DNA of 64,000 bases from Nautilus pompilius (Eukaryota > Mollusca > Cephalopoda > Nautilida > Nautilidae): assembly GCA_018389105.1 (NCBI GenBank), contig JACATO010001143.1, positions 521,425 to 585,424 of the forward strand. Direction: 5' to 3'. Positions 61,334 to 64,000 of this stretch are shown here, one piece after another. The position numbers and the translations under genes were made by a program. Below the pieces are notes generated by a model. That model did not search any database. It worked only from the letters and a program-made list of their open reading frames with translations, and had not been told where the DNA came from. Each line of letters opens with the position of its first letter. Positions within the stretch are counted from its first letter, which is position 1.

Positions 61334-62150
61334 CCACACACACACACACACTGGAGTTCCTTCCTTCCACCCCGCCAGTACGGTTCCCGGTTCAAACATA
61401 ATTTCTTGGTGGCGGTTAGACGAGAAATCGCCTTCGCTCGTCCTCCAAGAACGAATGAAGAGAACCCTTCGTCCATCGTAACTGTTCACGCCCTTCAGCC
61501 ACTGATAACGTATTTCATTGGCTTGCTGACAGAACTAATTTCCAGCAATGGCTAACCTGGCCTGTGGCAAATAAAGCCTCAGTTCTATTATATATATATA
61601 CGTCCCCGGTCGGATCACATCTTGAGTACGCTGTAGAGTTCTTGCTTCTTTATCCAGGTATAATTTAAGAGATGCGGTCTAGATTTGGGGGTTGTTTTCT
61701 GATTAGGGATGTTGACAGACTGAAAGGGACGCGAAGGCGTTCTGTGAGAATGACTTGGGAGGACGGAAAATCTTAGTTATTCCGAGGGTTCAGCAGAAAT
61801 TAAGTTTCTTTCTCTCTCGTTATCAAAATTTACGAGGTGATCTGATCGAAGACAGCTACATTTCTAACAGAATAGCGCATGGAGCAGCCTCGCGATTGTT
61901 GTTGTTGTTGTTGTTGTTGCTGTTCTTTTGTTGTTTTCAGGTTCTGAGATCACAAGGGGGACATAACTCGGAAATTTCATTTCGCCCTGATACGCTCGAC
62001 GACTGTGGGTGGCTTTTAGGGGTGCAATGTAGTTTCTGGACGCATGGACGCATCCGCTTACGGCAGCTGTTAGGGGAGATAATCCCTTAATCCCTTAATT
62101 TATTTTTATTTATAGTCACACACACACACAAACACACACACACACACACG
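61334..62150. other. Intergenic with (TTG)n and (CA)n microsatellites
   Basis: (CA)n at 61336-61350, TATATA tract at about 61589-61600, (TTG)n at 61896-61919, and (CA)n at 62116-62150. An open frame at 61755-62090 has no recognised domain. Confidence 0.6.
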
Positions 62151-62378
62151 TCACACGTACTCGATGATATTTGTATCGGGACTGAGAGGTCGGAAATGTT
62201 CCTCAGGCCCCAAGTGAGCAATGATAAGTTTGTCTTGCATGAATACATGGCCGGAAGTAGGTGGATTGCGTCCCTTTGGTACGATGTGATGTAGCGTCCA
62301 TTCTTTCATCACTTTGAACCAATTTTCCCAACTCTGCTCGCAGATATACGCCCCAAACTTGAGTAATACCTCCTCCAT
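62151..62378 (-). mobile_element. Tc1-like transposase fragment
   Basis: The minus-strand frame reads EEVLLKFGAYICEQSWENWF and so on, ending with HVFMQD (family VFMQDNAPCH), then HL and RPLSPDTNIIEYV (family SPDLNPIEHVW). The spacing between the second and third catalytic regions is about right. Only this C-terminal piece remains, next to a (CA)n tract, so it is a relic. Confidence 0.6.
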
Positions 62379-62410
62379 GTTTTGCTAGGTTAGCTACACT
62401 GTTTTATGTA

Positions 62411-62580
62411 GAGAAGACCGGGATTAAGTTGTTACATCAAGAGTAATTTTAAATTAAGCGTATAGACGAGCTAAAACTGACGCCATTAAAAGGTCAAAGA
62501 ATATGACATCGATTATAGCCCCATCTGTACGTTTAATTAAGAATTATTAGTGTTTTAGCAACTGGCCCCGATTTCCCCCT
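62411..62580. mobile_element. MITE family M, copy C
   Basis: The left end GAGAAGACCGGGATTAAGTT then GTTACATCAAGAGTAATTTT and AAATTAAGCGTATA is mirrored by TACGTTTAATTAAGAATTAT then TAGTGTTTTAGCAACTGGCC and CCGATTTCCCC. It is the longest of the three copies (170 bp). Terminal repeats of about 55-60 bp surround a short unique centre. Confidence 0.8.
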
Positions 62581-63040
62581 GTCATTTGCTAACTTATATT
62601 GAACAAAGTATTTCATGCACCTGCAACATAATCATATTGAATAAAGGATTCGTTCATTAGAGTAGTTGTTCTCACTCTTCCCTCGCTAGTTCATTCTTTA
62701 CGTGGACCCATAACGTGTAGAATTCGAACTGCTGTCACGAACGATGACCAAAGTGAGCCGGTTCCTTTAAATACCCAAATTAGATTTGTTTGTTTGTCAG
62801 TATATACTTTATTTCCACAGTTCATGCTACACGACCAGTAGAGAAACTTCACATAATAAGATATTAATTTGTGTCTTAGTTTTTCCATTATGAAATATAA
62901 TGTACACGTATCATCGCAACAACATTTTTTAATCAACTGAATAAATATATATATCTTTTCTTCGGGGACTCTTAGTACATAGAAGTATCGTTGCTGTTAG
63001 CACTAGCAACTACTGTTGTTTTCTCCACCTGTTATAGAAA
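62581..63040. other. Intergenic, nothing recognised
   Basis: AT-rich unique-looking sequence. An 81-codon minus-strand ORF (62691-62936) has no known motif. Confidence 0.5.
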
Positions 63041-63203
63041 AAGAGAGAGAGAGAAGAGGAGAGAGAGGAGAGAGAGAGAGAGAGATGAAATCAGTACAGA
63101 GAAAGATGACGTTAGTAGAGGAGGGAGGGAGAGAGAGAGGGGAGAGAGAGAGAGAGAGATGAAATCAGTACAGAGAAAGATGACGTTAGTAGAGGGAGGG
63201 AGG

Positions 63204-63259
<56 letters not shown>

Positions 63260-63273
63260 TCGAGAGAGAGATA
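63041..63273. repeat. GA array 3 with two 74-bp units, inverted CRE family
   Basis: (GA)n tract holding two near-identical units, starting at 63084 and 63158, each GATGAAATCAGTACAGAGAA then AGATGACGTTAGTAGAG. Read on the other strand this is CTCTACTAACGTCATC, the same motif as array 2, so this array is the inverted counterpart of array 2. Confidence 0.88.
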
Positions 63274-64000
63274 GTTGATGAGGCCGTCTGGAAAAACAAT
63301 CATTTAAATGCCACGCGGGGATTTTGTTTGTTTGTTCAGTTAATTGGTCTCGTGCAATAATTATTCTTGTCTTTCGCTGTGGCGATGGATAACGGATGCC
63401 AACGTTTTGCCTGTCACTTGTTATATATGGAGCCGCGGTTTAAAATGAACCGAACATTTGTAGGCAGAGAAGAATTAGAATAATGATGTCTGAATCAGTT
63501 CCTAGAGAGAGAGAGAGAGAGAAGTTTAGAAAAGTTTAGTCTTTCTTCTCTTTTTTTCCCCCGCCACCCGGGAAACCATAATAATGGTCGTTTTGTTTTC
63601 TGTAACGAGAAATATTTTCGAATTTATTCGCAAATTCAAACCCTCACACATACACGCACGTGACGATAGAGAAACATCCAGGAACACGGACCCTGACAGC
63701 TGCAGACGCCAGCCTCGTTACATAAACCAGAAGAGTTAGCGGGCGAGGGGGGGGGACCAAAAACTGGTACAGTTCTGATGTCGCCGACTCGAGAGCGATT
63801 TTTCTTTTACTTCAGAAATGTACGCGAGGCCGGTTCCGTTTCGGAAAGCAGACCTCGGATTTTTGTTGTTGTTGTTGTTGTTCTAAGACCAGAAAAAAAC
63901 TCTCTACGAAATCTCTCGAGACACAACTGGATCCCTTCTCTCTGTTTGTTGTTGCTACGTTTTGTGTCGAACGGGAAAAGAGAAAAACGAAACGGAAAAT
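63274..64000. other. Intergenic, right edge of window
   Basis: (GA)n at 63504-63522, (TTG)n at 63862-63882 and CpG-containing sequence. No gene, RNA or element is supported. Confidence 0.5.

Noticed and set aside
61016..61489. 157-codon minus-strand ORF rich in Arg-Glu
   Set aside because: It is the translation of the (CT)n/CRE array. The RERE pattern is a repeat artefact.
62991..63303. ORFs on both strands rich in RERE or SLSL
   Set aside because: Translations of the GA array in two frames, with no protein feature.

Overview
This window is animal nuclear DNA: AT-rich, with long introns, many microsatellites and scattered decayed transposons. It holds most of one recognisable gene, biotin--protein ligase (holocarboxylase synthetase, HLCS), on the + strand. 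A mollusc or other lophotrochozoan fits best. A cephalopod is plausible because of the 36-kb intron, the tRNA-type SINEs and the abundant Tc1/mariner relics, but nothing here proves the species. No bacterial, viral or CRISPR feature was seen.

Left part (1-7.5 kb): six securely placed HLCS exons (1723-2552, 2715-2894, 4184-4455, 6280-6347, 6673-6833, 7385-7499) and a phase-compatible candidate upstream exon (359-512). The introns carry two related, decayed Tc1-like copies.

Middle (7.5-43.6 kb): one giant HLCS intron. It carries microsatellites, a Tc1 relic (about 28.4-29.25 kb), SINE copies, a GC-rich unclassified element, a 5'-truncated U6 snRNA retropseudogene with a clear target-site duplication, two degenerate minisatellites, and one unexplained exon-like ORF flanked by splice consensus (36103-36231). 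Many high-complexity non-coding blocks could be regulatory.

Right of the intron (43.6-50.8 kb): the last two HLCS exons (43606-43819, 48995-49169), the stop codon and a 3' UTR with AATAAA at 50732. All nine exons join in one frame totalling 723 codons including the stop. The order is BPL N-terminal domain, catalytic domain (GRGGN and KWPND motifs), then C-terminal domain. The true start codon and promoter lie upstream of the window or are unseen.

Right flank (50.8-64 kb): no recognisable host gene. It holds a SINE, a decayed mariner/Tc1 copy, a miRNA-like inverted repeat, three copies of one short inverted-repeat MITE family, a CpG- and G-run-rich block, and three CT/GA arrays built around the CRE-like palindrome TGACGTCA or its variants. 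From about 57 kb the DNA is visibly richer in CpG than the gene body. The CRE arrays, the CpG-rich block and the MITEs are the most unusual part of the window.
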